A stretch of 64,000 bases of DNA from Desulforamulus aeronauticus DSM 10349. Its GTDB lineage: Bacteria > Bacillota > Desulfotomaculia > Desulfotomaculales > Desulfotomaculaceae. Made by a program: the position numbers and the translations under genes. The stretch spans positions 62,001 through 126,000 of the forward strand of contig NZ_FRAR01000008.1 in assembly GCF_900142375.1 (NCBI RefSeq), given 5' to 3'. The notes under the pieces are model-generated. The model was not told the origin of the DNA, ran no database searches, and saw only the letters and a list, made by a program, of their open reading frames with translations. Position 1 is the first letter of the stretch; the number at the start of each line of letters is the position of its first letter. Below, piece by piece: positions 8,502 to 17,440 of the stretch.

Positions 8502-9380
8502 ATGTCTAAAAACAAACTAAATACAGGTATATTTGCAGAGAATGAATGTCTTTTTAGGTGTCCATTATGTTATGGGCAGATGAAGTTGATTAACCTAAAA
8601 AGTTTAATCTGTACCAACCAGCATTGCTTTGACATATCAAAGCAGGGCTATATAAATATGTTATCCCGTGCCACACAAACAAAATACAATAGTCAAATGT
8701 TTGAATCCCGAAGAACTATTTGTAGAACTGACTTTTTTCTACCTATGATTAAAAAGATAAGTAGAATTATTATGAGTAATTCTGAATGCCAAAATAAACA
8801 GATTAAAATACTAGATGTTGGATGCGGTGAGGGTTCAAATCTATCAATGATACAAGCAATAGTATCCCAAAATATAGAGAAGGATCTTTTGGGGGTAGGT
8901 TTAGATATTTCCAAAGAAGGTATCTGTATAGCTTCAAAGGAATATCCGAATACGATTTGGTGTGTTGGGGATCTTGCAAAAGCTCCTTTAGCCGATAACC
9001 AATTTAACTTCATTTTAAATATTTTAACTCCAGCAAATTATGCCGAATTTAAGCGAATGATTTCCCCTGGAGGAATGGTCATCAAGGTGATTCCCGAAAG
9101 TGGCTATCTCCAGGAAATAAGAGATGTTTTTTATGAACACACAGATAAAAAGATCTATACCAATGACAAAACCATAGAGCTTTTTAGGAATAAGTTTAAC
9201 CTTGTGGAAATTGACCGGTTACGCTACATTGTAAACCTAGATCACACACGGATCGAATCCCTTATCCAAATGACACCCCTATCATGGGGAGCTACTAAAG
9301 AACGTTTCCAAAAGGCACTAGAAATGACTTTAAGTGAAGTCACCGTAGACTTAACTATTCTTGTAGGTAAAATAGCTTAA
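8502..9380 (+). CDS. RlmA-type 23S rRNA (guanine-N1) methyltransferase
   Basis: 292 residues from ATG 8502 (an in-frame ATG at 8487 is less well placed). The N terminus has the RlmA zinc finger (C20-P-L-C23 ... C37-x3-H-C42) followed by FDISKQGYINMLS, the hallmark of RrmA/RlmA/TlrB enzymes. The Rossmann SAM motif ILDVGCGEG is at about residues 103-111. Family members methylate G745 or G748 of 23S rRNA in the peptide exit tunnel and can confer macrolide resistance. The upstream leader peptide and attenuator suggest drug-inducible expression. Its AT content is higher than that of the neighbouring metE locus. Whether it is the G745 or G748 type cannot be told by eye. Confidence 0.85.
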   Translation: MSKNKLNTGIFAENECLFRCPLCYGQMKLINLKSLICTNQHCFDISKQGYINMLSRATQTKYNSQMFESRRTICRTDFFLPMIKKISRIIMSNSECQNKQIKILDVGCGEGSNLSMIQAIVSQNIEKDLLGVGLDISKEGICIASKEYPNTIWCVGDLAKAPLADNQFNFILNILTPANYAEFKRMISPGGMVIKVIPESGYLQEIRDVFYEHTDKKIYTNDKTIELFRNKFNLVEIDRLRYIVNLDHTRIESLIQMTPLSWGATKERFQKALEMTLSEVTVDLTILVGKIA

Positions 9381-9385
9381 ATACT

Positions 9386-9420
9386 AAACCCAGCCCTGTA
9401 AATTCTCAGAGCTGGGTTTT
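9386..9420 (+). terminator. Terminator of the rRNA methyltransferase gene
   Basis: AAACCCAGC and GCTGGGTTT pair around a 17-nt loop and are followed by TTTT, directly after the stop at 9380. Between 9421 and 9640 I see no gene or clear signal. Confidence 0.85.
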
Positions 9421-9640
9421 ATCTTTAAAGGAATATTAAATTGCCCGATGGCTCAAATCCATCATAATATTCAGTACGTTGGAAAATTTATTCTGGAATG
9501 ATAATTGGAGACTTCAAGTATAACAATTTTCAAGGACGTAACTTATTCACAAATTAATACAAATGGGGCCACTTTCCCTAATTACATAAAAACATGCGCA
9601 AAATCCTCATTCTTTCTAACGTAAAGGTGTATCCCCGTAG

Positions 9641-9676
9641 AAAAGGTTCCCTTAGTTCATCTATCCAAGGGAACTA
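9641..9676 (-). terminator. Terminator of the metE / metF-fusion operon
   Basis: On the minus strand AGTTCCCTT pairs with AAGGGAACC-type sequence and is followed by TTTTCT, 27 nt past the stop at 9703. Confidence 0.7.
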
Positions 9677-9702
9677 ACACACTATTAAGCAAGTGATTGA
9701 AC

Positions 9703-11493
9703 TTACATACCCAGTCTATTGATTATTTTGGTAATCATTCTAACACGGTTAAACGGCGTAATAAAATAAAAGCCATTTACCACATTTTTCATCTTTTCAG
9801 CAATTTCCAAAGCTATTTCTATTCCTAATCTTTCTGCGTCTTCTTTTTCCATAGTAGGATCGAACTTGTTGATAATGCTTTCTGGTATTCTGATTCCTGC
9901 GACCTCGTTATTTAAAAACTGAGCGTTGCGATAGCTTACCAACGGCATAATGCCACCCAGTATTTTAACATTATCCTTTGGATTGATCTGTGATAAAAAA
10001 TCTATGACATTATTATCGAATATTGGCTGTGTAAGAAAAAAAGTAGCGCCCCTCTCAGCCTTTTTTAACATCCTTTGTATTTCACCTGCAGGCCTCATAG
10101 CATTTAGGTTCAATGCCCCGCCTATAGTAATCGGCTCCTCAGAAAAAACATCTTTGTTCATAGATGACATAAGTTCCATTAATTTAAGTGAATTAAGGTT
10201 AAACACGCCTTTAATTTCGCCTTTATCCGATTCGGCAATAGGGTCGCCGGTAACTGCCAACACGTTTCTGATATCCTCAATATACCCGGCCAGCAACGCA
10301 GATTTCAGTGCATTACTATTTTTGTCACGACAGCAAATATGAGGTATCACATCAATGCCAGCTTCTCTTTTGATTTTCGCGGCAAGCATCATGGAGTCAA
10401 CCCTTGCCCGGCCCATAGGAGAATCTGCTATGGTAACTATATCCACTCCACTTTCCTTGCAAATCCGGGCATTATTAATAATCGTCTGCGGATCAGCGTT
10501 AAACGGCGGATCAAGTTCCACCGCGATGACAAATTGATCTCTTTTTAATTTCTCGGCAAAATCATTTCGGTTTTTTCTGCCAGCAAGCACATTTGGCTTA
10601 GGTGAAACTGCTGGCCGGGAAAAAGAATCTACTTTCCCTGAATGAATCAGTTCCGCCATTTTTTTAATATGGGCCGGGGTTGTTCCACAACATCCGCCTA
10701 AAATTTTTGCCCCCAGCCCACTAATTTCTCTCATTCTTTCGGCAAAATACTCCGGATTATTAATATAGACCGTTCTGCCTCGGACAATTTCAGGATATCC
10801 TGCATTCGGAGCCACTGCTACAATATCCTCTGCAAATAGCTTGTCTTTCAAGTTATTAAAGATATGGGTTGGTCCCACACCGCAATTAAAACCATAGGCA
10901 TCAATGCTATTACAGCTTCTCGCCAGGGTTATTATGCTATCAATACTTAGGGCTTTTCTGGTAAATCCTTCAGGGGTTGTTGCAAATTGCGTTACAATAA
11001 ATACGGAATTGTCTTTTTCTTTGATGTATTGGGTTATTTCCTGAAGATATCTGGTGTCGCTAAAAGTTTCAAAAATGAATATTTTGGCGTTTTTCTTCAA
11101 AAATACATCCACCACAAACTTATATTCATCTAAAATAACCTCTGGGTCCATGTCAGTTTTACCGACCATATCAGGTATCGGGCCAATACTTGCTGCTACA
11201 AAGACATTTTTCCCTAATGCCACCCGATTGGCTATCTCTATGCCGGCGCTAATAACCTTTTCAATCTCCGCTCTTGAAACGTCCATCCCAATGCTATTGG
11301 CTGAAAAAGTATTTGTTTTTATCAGTTTTGCCCCGGCTTCAATATACTCATGATGAATTCTTTCAATGGTCTCGGCCTCGTCCAGGTTAGCCATTTCGGG
11401 AAGAATATCGTACTTGCCCGTAATTTCAGCATAGTAAGTACCCATGGCCCCATCTGTTATCAAAATATTGTCCTTCAAATACGCTCTTATCAT
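9703..11493 (-). CDS. Bifunctional homocysteine S-methyltransferase / methylenetetrahydrofolate reductase
   Basis: 596 residues with two domains. Residues ~1-285 form a homocysteine methyltransferase barrel (ITDGAMGTYY; zinc ligands in GFNCGVGP and GGCCGTTPAHI). Residues ~310-596 form a MetF-type barrel (VAVELDPPFNADP, IADSPMGRARVD, LAVTGDPI, FLTQPIFDN). The fusion matches Bacillus YitJ-like proteins. The protein would reduce methylene-THF and methylate homocysteine. It lies 84 nt downstream of metE on the same strand and probably shares the cobalamin-riboswitch-controlled transcript. It lacks the B12-binding domain of MetH, so the homocysteine domain must use a methyl donor directly or work with a separate corrinoid protein. 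Confidence 0.88.
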   Translation of the reverse strand: MIRAYLKDNILITDGAMGTYYAEITGKYDILPEMANLDEAETIERIHHEYIEAGAKLIKTNTFSANSIGMDVSRAEIEKVISAGIEIANRVALGKNVFVAASIGPIPDMVGKTDMDPEVILDEYKFVVDVFLKKNAKIFIFETFSDTRYLQEITQYIKEKDNSVFIVTQFATTPEGFTRKALSIDSIITLARSCNSIDAYGFNCGVGPTHIFNNLKDKLFAEDIVAVAPNAGYPEIVRGRTVYINNPEYFAERMREISGLGAKILGGCCGTTPAHIKKMAELIHSGKVDSFSRPAVSPKPNVLAGRKNRNDFAEKLKRDQFVIAVELDPPFNADPQTIINNARICKESGVDIVTIADSPMGRARVDSMMLAAKIKREAGIDVIPHICCRDKNSNALKSALLAGYIEDIRNVLAVTGDPIAESDKGEIKGVFNLNSLKLMELMSSMNKDVFSEEPITIGGALNLNAMRPAGEIQRMLKKAERGATFFLTQPIFDNNVIDFLSQINPKDNVKILGGIMPLVSYRNAQFLNNEVAGIRIPESIINKFDPTMEKEDAERLGIEIALEIAEKMKNVVNGFYFITPFNRVRMITKIINRLGM

Positions 11494-11576
11494 ATCTTCA
11501 CCCTCAAAATGTCTAGCAGCAAAGTAAATTAAGCCAGAGGCAAGGCAATAAAGCCCTGCCTCTGCAACAATTATTT

Positions 11577-13853
11577 TTACTGTATTTTTCGTCTTATCTT
11601 CTGCGTAGCTTTAACCATGTTGGTCAAACTTGGTTTTACCTCATCCCATTTACGAGTTTTTAAACCGCAGTCGGGGTTAATCCATAATTTTTCCGGCGGC
11701 AAAACCATCATTAATTGATGGATCTTTTCCTCCAATTCCTCGACAGACGGAACTCTTGGCGAATGAATATCATACACGCCGGGACCTATTTCATTTGCAT
11801 AGCCATTGCTGGCGAAAACCTGCAGTAGCTTATTGCCGCTTCTGGATGTTTCTATCGTGATAACATCGGCATCCATTTTTTCAATGGTATGAATAATATC
11901 ATTGAAATCGCTGTAGCACATATGCGTATGGATTTGTGTTTTTATTGACGCCGAACTGACTGCTAACTTAAAGCCTCTAACAGCCCACTCCTCGTAAGCA
12001 ACAATCTTTTGTTTGCGTAACGGATAGCCTTCCTTAAAGGCGGCCTCATCCACCTGGATAATCTTGATGCCAGCGTTTTGCAGATCAGCAATCTCGTCCC
12101 TGATGGCCAGTGCTATTTGTTCACACACATCGGCACGGCTTATATCATTGCGGACAAACGACCAGTTAAGAATTGTGACCGGTCCGGTCAGCATCCCCTT
12201 GACTACTTTGCTGGTCCTGCTTTGGGCATAGGCTATCGTATCAACCGTCATCGGGTTCGGCCTGCTGACATCGCCGTAGATAACCGGAGGCTTGACACAT
12301 CGGCTGCCGTAGCTTTGCACCCAGCCGTTTTGCGTAAATACAAAGCCAGCCAGCTGCTCACCAAAATATTCAACCATGTCGTTTCTTTCCGGCTCACCAT
12401 GCACCAGTACATCCAGCCCAATATCTTCCTGAAACCTAATGCATGAATCAATATAGCTATGAATACCTTCCTCATACTGTGAAGAAGAAATAAGCTTATT
12501 TTTAAAATCCCGTCTTAGCTTTCTGATTTCGGCTGTTTGGGGAAAGCTGCCTATCGTCGTAGCCGGAAAAGCGCCTAAACCTAAAACTTTATTTTGTGCC
12601 GCGACCCTGTCAGCAAAAACCTCGTTTCTTTCTACAGGCTCCACCTTGCCGATACGTTCACGGACTTTGCTGTCCACTATTTTCGGCAAATGTTGTTTTT
12701 CAGCGAAAATCCTTTGATTACTTTCTAAAATCGCTGCTATATTTTTAGCGTTATCACCTGAAAACAGTGCGGCCAACTCCGACAGTTCCTGCAGCTTTTC
12801 CAGCGAAAAGCTCAACCACGATTTTATATCTTGAGCAAGTTGCTCTTCCTGCTCCAAAGAATATGGAACATGCAGCAGTGAACAACTGGTAGAAATAATG
12901 ATGTCTTCTTTCCTAACCTTCATCTCGATGGCTTTGAGCAATTCCAAGGTCTCGCGATAGTCGTTTTTCCAAACATTCCGTCCATCGACAACACCTGCAA
13001 ACAGTTTTTTTCCATGTAAAGAATCCAATGTAGTTAAGTTTTCCTTGCCATAAACAAAATCAAGGCCAATACCGTAGATGGGCACATCAGCCAATGACGC
13101 CACCGCTTCTGTTGCATGGTCAAAATAGGTCATTACGATTAGCTTAAGCTTATCATTTACTACCGCCAATTCTTTATAACTAGAGCACAGTAATTCGATT
13201 GTTCGCTGGTCAACATCCTTTACGGTAATCGGTTCATCAAATTGGATATAAAGCTCATCGTCAAGCTCTGCCAGCTTTTCTAACAGCGAAACATAGCAAG
13301 GCAAAATCTTGGGCAATAACTCCAAAGTATTCTGATTACCGTCCACCCGTTTTGACAGCGCTAAAAATGTTATCGGACCAATCACATTAATCTTTGTTTT
13401 AATCCCACATTCCTTGGCTTCTACATACTCATTAATTATTTTAGATGCGTTTAATGCAAACTCCATGTCACTGGAAAGTTCCGGCACAATATAGTGATAA
13501 TTAGTGTTAAACCATTTGGTCATCTCCATTGCGACAGCATTTTTATTGCCGCGCGCCATAGAAAAATAACGTTCGTATTCGTCTTTAATATCTTTAAATC
13601 TTGCCGGGATCGCGTTTAACATGACTGCCGTATCCAGCATACCATCGTATAAACTAAAATCGTTGCTGCTGATAAAAGAAATGCCTGCCTCTTTTTGCAG
13701 CAGCCAGTGTTTTTGGCGCAAATCCCGCGCAACACCGACAACTTCCTCTAAGCTGTTTTTCTGCTCCCAGTACCCTTCAAGAATTTTTTTGAGTTCCCTT
13801 TGTTCCCCAATTCTCGGGAAACCCACCACATAAGTGCTTGCCCCTGTGTTCAA
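11577..13853 (-). CDS. metE: Cobalamin-independent methionine synthase (MetE)
   Basis: 758 residues, the normal MetE length. The start is the TTG at 13853 because AGGAGG lies 7 nt upstream; a start further upstream would run through the ribosome binding site. The N-terminal half has FPRIGEQRELKKILEGYW, and the C-terminal catalytic half has IGSFPQTAEIRKLRR, HGEPERNDMVEYFGE, QVDEAAFKEGYPL, the zinc-ligand region HTHMCYSDF and NPDCGLKTRKWDE. It transfers methyl from 5-methyl-THF-polyglutamate to homocysteine without B12. The B12 riboswitch ahead of it fits the known logic of silencing MetE when cobalamin is available. Confidence 0.95.
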   Translation of the reverse strand: MNTGASTYVVGFPRIGEQRELKKILEGYWEQKNSLEEVVGVARDLRQKHWLLQKEAGISFISSNDFSLYDGMLDTAVMLNAIPARFKDIKDEYERYFSMARGNKNAVAMEMTKWFNTNYHYIVPELSSDMEFALNASKIINEYVEAKECGIKTKINVIGPITFLALSKRVDGNQNTLELLPKILPCYVSLLEKLAELDDELYIQFDEPITVKDVDQRTIELLCSSYKELAVVNDKLKLIVMTYFDHATEAVASLADVPIYGIGLDFVYGKENLTTLDSLHGKKLFAGVVDGRNVWKNDYRETLELLKAIEMKVRKEDIIISTSCSLLHVPYSLEQEEQLAQDIKSWLSFSLEKLQELSELAALFSGDNAKNIAAILESNQRIFAEKQHLPKIVDSKVRERIGKVEPVERNEVFADRVAAQNKVLGLGAFPATTIGSFPQTAEIRKLRRDFKNKLISSSQYEEGIHSYIDSCIRFQEDIGLDVLVHGEPERNDMVEYFGEQLAGFVFTQNGWVQSYGSRCVKPPVIYGDVSRPNPMTVDTIAYAQSRTSKVVKGMLTGPVTILNWSFVRNDISRADVCEQIALAIRDEIADLQNAGIKIIQVDEAAFKEGYPLRKQKIVAYEEWAVRGFKLAVSSASIKTQIHTHMCYSDFNDIIHTIEKMDADVITIETSRSGNKLLQVFASNGYANEIGPGVYDIHSPRVPSVEELEEKIHQLMMVLPPEKLWINPDCGLKTRKWDEVKPSLTNMVKATQKIRRKIQ

Positions 13854-13891
13854 AATTATTCCTCCTTTTTTGTTGACGCGACAAAAAATTA

Positions 13892-13996
13892 GCAATTACC
13901 ATGGTAATCGGACTCCGGAATTGCCATTACGACCTTCCGATACCGTAGCGCGACTGTGTCCGGTTCTCACGGACTTCCCCATCTTGCGGCAATTGC
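13892..13996 (-). promoter_or_regulatory. Cobalamin riboswitch controlling metE
   Basis: On the minus strand the leader contains GGGGAAGTCCGTGAGAACC, then ACACAGTCGCGCTACGGTA and CCGGAGTCCG, in the order and spacing of the B12-box core (G-G-G-A-A, GGTGAGAATCC, CAGTCCCGCCACTGTA, CAGGAGACCTG). The ends close as a P1 stem: GCAATTGCC (13988-13996) with GGTAATTGC (13892-13900), 9 bp including one G-U. The aptamer is compact (about 105 nt) and ends 26 nt before the metE Shine-Dalgarno. A T-rich stretch follows P1, so either termination or translation could be controlled. Confidence 0.75.
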
Positions 13997-14018
13997 TTAT
14001 TAGATTATTTACTATTAT

Positions 14019-14183
14019 CTATCGCAGAAGCTGTTTGTTTTTAAAACAGCCCAGCAAAGATGTACTCCTATTCAATCTTGCCTCTTTAAGTGCCTGCGGT
14101 CGCAAAAAGCTCCCGACGATGTCATATCGTAAAGGAGCTGGAGCTGTTGTGCTCTTAGCAGAGTTTGTAAAAAAATAACCCAT
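14019..14183 (-). pseudogene. Truncated YxjG/YxjH-type methionine synthase N terminus
   Basis: ATG 14183 has a good AGGAGA site and opens a 54-codon frame. It contains RYDIVGSFLRPQALKEAR, the conserved start of the short MetE-like YxjG/YxjH family (normally about 370 residues). The similarity stops after that and the frame closes at 14019. It lies between a TATACT -10 candidate (about 14220) and the B12 riboswitch, so it is transcribed ahead of the riboswitch. It is either a deletion remnant or a retained upstream ORF. 14230-14387 shows no gene. Confidence 0.7.
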
Positions 14184-14387
14184 ATATGACTCTCCTTGCT
14201 GTACATAATTTTTTGTCAGTATAGCACAGGAAAGGTCGTATAGGGTAACACATAAATTTTATATTAATGTATAGTTTTTATCTATAACCTATTTTTGAAA
14301 TGGAAGACCCTATTCTTGTATTGCCGCCTTCAATTCATAATTTATCTTTGAATAAATCAGTCATAGTTATGGCTGCAAAAAACATAC

Positions 14388-15692
14388 TTACATATGTTCG
14401 TTAATGATCTGAATCAAGTCTTCCCCCGTAAAATCACAGATTAAAATTTCCTTGTTAAAATATTTTTCCAAATCAACAACAGTAACATCATCCAGCATTA
14501 TATTTTCGTCACTCTTAAACATATTTTTTGGCATTATTATATAATCGCAAACACTCCCCGGCTGTATCTGCTTCATAACATCCTGTCCGGTCAACAGACC
14601 GGCTACGGTAATTGTCGGACCAAAAAAATCATTGATAACTTGATGAACATTTATTTTGATGCTGTTATTCTTTTTCTCAATAGCCTGCGCAGCCCATACT
14701 ATTTCTTTGTAGGCGGAAACACCTGTAATCAAACTGAATGACCCTTTTCCTTTCCCGTTAAGCCTTTTGAGATTTTTAGTAATACTATCTCTAAAAAACC
14801 TGATCATTCCTATACCATCTTCAATTTGCTCAAAACCCCCGTAAAATTCGGTATCCGGAATTTCAGTCCCTGAAAGCACATAGAATTCATCCGCTAATCT
14901 AATAAAGGGTGTTCCAATTTGCCTCAATGCCTGTTTCTGAAACTGACTTACATTGTCAAGTTCTGCTTTAGCGCTATGAGCATCATATAAGGTGATATCC
15001 TTTAGGTTTTTCCTAAACTTAGTAACCCCAACCGGTACTGCCGCAATATTTTCAATCGATGGATATAGTTTATAGAGATCAGTTACTGTTTTTATTAATT
15101 CTTCTCCATTATTATAGCCAGGACACAATACTATTTGACAATTCATGCTGATACCTGCAGCCGCTAATGTCTCAAGTCTTTCATAAATATTTCCGGCAAA
15201 CCTGTTTTTAAGCATCTTTTTTCTAAGCTCAGCATTGGTTGTATGTACCGAAACATTGATCGGACTGATTCTGTATCGAATAATTCTTTCGAAATCGTCA
15301 TCCGTCATATTTGTCAAGGTCACAAAATTACCTTGAAGAAAAGATAATCTTGAATCATCATCTTTAAAATACAGCGTTTTTCGCATTCCTGGCGGCAACT
15401 GGTCAATAAAACAAAAAAGGCAATTATTATGACAGCGTCGAGCTTGATCTATTATTCCATTTTCAAACTCAATGCCTAAATCCTCTTCATAATCTTTTTC
15501 AACTTCAAGAGTCCAAATCTCTCCATCTTTCTTTTCTATTTCAACCTCTATGTAATCATCTGCCATTAAAAATTTATAGTCTATTATATCTTTAATCTCA
15601 GTTCCATTTATACTGAGTAAGCTATCTCCGACTTCGATCTCCAATTCTTCGGCAATACTACATCTTATAATTTTTGATATTTTAGTGTTCAT
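14388..15692 (-). CDS. DUF512 / PDZ radical-SAM protein
   Basis: 434 residues in the order known for this family: an N-terminal PDZ-like segment (ELEIEVGDSLLSINGTEIKDIIDYKFL), a radical-SAM cluster motif CHNNCLFCFIDQLP near residue 88 (C-x3-C-x2-C binds the [4Fe-4S] cluster), and a C-terminal DUF512 domain (VPVGVTKFRKNL ... LITGVSAYKEIV ... NDFFGPTITVAGLLTGQDV). The family is widespread in Clostridia, often near the GTPase gene der, and its reaction is unknown. Here it stands alone, with a strong promoter and a ~235-nt structured 5' UTR. Confidence 0.88.
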   Translation of the reverse strand: MNTKISKIIRCSIAEELEIEVGDSLLSINGTEIKDIIDYKFLMADDYIEVEIEKKDGEIWTLEVEKDYEEDLGIEFENGIIDQARRCHNNCLFCFIDQLPPGMRKTLYFKDDDSRLSFLQGNFVTLTNMTDDDFERIIRYRISPINVSVHTTNAELRKKMLKNRFAGNIYERLETLAAAGISMNCQIVLCPGYNNGEELIKTVTDLYKLYPSIENIAAVPVGVTKFRKNLKDITLYDAHSAKAELDNVSQFQKQALRQIGTPFIRLADEFYVLSGTEIPDTEFYGGFEQIEDGIGMIRFFRDSITKNLKRLNGKGKGSFSLITGVSAYKEIVWAAQAIEKKNNSIKINVHQVINDFFGPTITVAGLLTGQDVMKQIQPGSVCDYIIMPKNMFKSDENIMLDDVTVVDLEKYFNKEILICDFTGEDLIQIINEHM

Positions 15693-15721
15693 TCTTCAAT
15701 CCCTTTTAAATATTTGTTTAG

Positions 15722-15928
15722 ACCCACAGCAGCACCTTAATGACCGTCACTGTGGGTTGCCGCTTAATACACAATATATATTTACATCCTAATAATAAAT
15801 CCCGGCCGATTAGCCGGGATGGACAGATTTATTACGCAAACCCCATTCCTGTCATCGCAGGTCAATAGGCGATGGCAACTAGTCAATTGTCTTTAGCTAT
15901 ATAAAGCCTCTATCCTAACATTCACACT
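15722..15928 (-). other. Structured 5' leader of the DUF512 gene, possible cis-regulatory RNA
   Basis: The transcript from the promoter at 15936-15964 would carry several hairpins before the gene: CATCGC/GCGATG (about 15853-15874), GACAG...CTGTC enclosing GGGGTTTGCG, ATCCCGGC/GCCGGGAT (15799-15820, followed by a weak T-rich stretch), and ACCCACAG/CTGTGGGT (15722-15757). I do not recognise a known riboswitch class. GGCAACC and AAGGTGCT occur near the last hairpin as in S-box RNAs, but the rest of the S-box core is missing. Confidence 0.4.
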
Positions 15929-15935
15929 TATTATT

Positions 15936-15964
15936 ACAATACCTGCCACAGATTTGCTTGTCAA
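15936..15964 (-). promoter_or_regulatory. Promoter of the DUF512 gene
   Basis: A perfect TTGACA (15959-15964) and TATTGT (15936-15941) are separated by 17 bp. Transcription would begin near 15929, about 235 nt before the start codon. Confidence 0.7.
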
Positions 15965-16192
15965 GAAATCATATTAATTTTCTGTTGAATATCTCTCAAA
16001 ATACCGTTGCAAACAGTCAATTGGAAATAATCCGCAGGCTTAATCAAGTTTCGTGACTAACATTCCCTTGGTACAAAAAACCGAGGTAGTCACTGGCATT
16101 TATTTACACTAAAAAATATATGTCAATCCCCTGAATTTCTATTATAATTCCTTAGGGGAATTCTTTTTATTATAAAATAAGGAGATGAAATT

Positions 16193-17146
16193 TTGAAAAA
16201 GCTTTCAATACCATATGCTATGCAAAGTGAATTGTTATATGAGAGTCTAACTGATGAATATTTACAATATATAAAAGAAATTTATATGCCCCTTCCATTT
16301 GAAATTATTGGCTCTGCAAGAACACCTAATTCTAAATATATACCACATTATTCTAAAATATTTGATAATGAAGTATCAAAATATAGCATGAAACCTATTG
16401 ATGTAGTATTAGTTGTTAATAACCCAGCAATACCGCGGGATAAATATGATGAAATTATTAATAAAATTGCAGAGATTAAAGATAAGATCAAGAAAGTTAT
16501 TATTAGCGATTTTTACTTTTTAGATTATTCTCTAAAAGCATTTGAAAATTTTAATATAGAAATAGAAATATCTGTTATCTCAGAACTTAATTCAATTGAG
16601 AAAATAAGACATTTTTTAGAAGCGTATCCTTCTGTTAATAGTATCTGTCTATATTATAATTTTCTTTATGACCTAGAGAGTCTAAAAAAAATAAGAAAAG
16701 AATTTAAATATACTAAATTTAAGGTAATCGTTAATCATGGTTGTTTTTATAATTGTCCTTTTTCATTTCAACATCATTTAGCTTTATGTCAATCAGACTT
16801 ACCAAGATTTTTTTGTAAAGGTTATAATAAAAAACGTAATCTACTCAAAGAAATCCAATTTATTAGGCCTGAATCTTTAAATATATATGACGATTATATT
16901 GATATTTATAAAATATCTGGTAGACAACATTCACATGATAAAATCCTTAAAATGATTAAATCCTATGGAGAAAGAAAAGAATCCGAATTTATTAATAGCA
17001 TTTTAGATCTAAATGGTAAAATTAAATTAGATAGAATTCCTAACAATGCAATTCCTGCGGAATATGATGAGATTAGAAGTAAATGTAAAAATCAATGTCA
17101 TAAATGTGGCTATTGTGATAAATTATATAATTCATTTGGAATTTAG
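16193..17146 (+). CDS. U32-peptidase-like protein with two Cys clusters
   Basis: 317 residues from TTG 16193, behind AAGGAG at 9-nt spacing; a TATAAT lies about 45 nt upstream. The middle region alternates strands and helices as in a TIM barrel, followed by VNHGCFYNCPFSFQHHLALC...FFCKGYN. The C terminus has a second cluster, CKNQCHKCGYCDKLYN. The NxGC-x3-CP pattern resembles U32 family proteins (YhbU/UbiU-type), many of which hold a [4Fe-4S] cluster and act in tRNA/rRNA or ubiquinone hydroxylation rather than proteolysis. The gene is much more AT-rich than the flanking chromosome, which suggests transfer. The substrate is unknown, and the family call is tentative. Confidence 0.45.
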   Translation: MKKLSIPYAMQSELLYESLTDEYLQYIKEIYMPLPFEIIGSARTPNSKYIPHYSKIFDNEVSKYSMKPIDVVLVVNNPAIPRDKYDEIINKIAEIKDKIKKVIISDFYFLDYSLKAFENFNIEIEISVISELNSIEKIRHFLEAYPSVNSICLYYNFLYDLESLKKIRKEFKYTKFKVIVNHGCFYNCPFSFQHHLALCQSDLPRFFCKGYNKKRNLLKEIQFIRPESLNIYDDYIDIYKISGRQHSHDKILKMIKSYGERKESEFINSILDLNGKIKLDRIPNNAIPAEYDEIRSKCKNQCHKCGYCDKLYNSFGI

Positions 17147-17319
17147 AATGAAGAGATGAAATAAATGTTATGTAATGAATGTCTTAATACTCGGTATTTG
17201 TGAAGATAGTTGTAGATGATTTTCTAGTATAGCAAGTTATATTAGTCCCTGCCGGTCTTGACTTCATGTGCCAATAATTGGGTTGACACACCCCGGATTA
17301 AGTTAAACAATTTCGTCCT

Positions 17320-17354
17320 AGGGGAACTACTGCAATATTACTAGTAGTTCCCCT
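17320..17354 (+). terminator. Strong hairpin terminator
   Basis: AGGGGAACTACT (17320-17331) and AGTAGTTCCCCT (17343-17354) form a perfect 12-bp stem with an 11-nt loop. It lies 170 nt after the U32-like gene and probably ends that transcript. The 17147-17319 stretch shows no gene. Confidence 0.55.
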
Positions 17355-17396
17355 GTTTATTAGGTGATACTTTGTTGGGGGTTTATGTAAATGGAA

Positions 17397-17427
17397 AATC
17401 CACCCGTTCTTTAAAAACGGATGGATT
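17397..17427 (-). terminator. Second hairpin downstream of the ncRNA
   Basis: AATCCA-x-CCGTT pairs with AACGG-x-TGGATT (one mismatch) and is followed by TTTTCC on the minus strand. It may be a back-up terminator for the ncRNA transcript. Confidence 0.4.
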
Positions 17428-17440
17428 GGTTAGATAAAAG

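Noticed and set aside
15722-15765. GGCAACC and AAGGTGCT near a stem suggested an S-box (SAM-I) riboswitch before the DUF512 gene
   Set aside because: The other S-box core segments (TATCAAGAG, GAGGGA, GATGAAACC) are absent, and the internal pairing needed for P3 would have a 1-nt loop.
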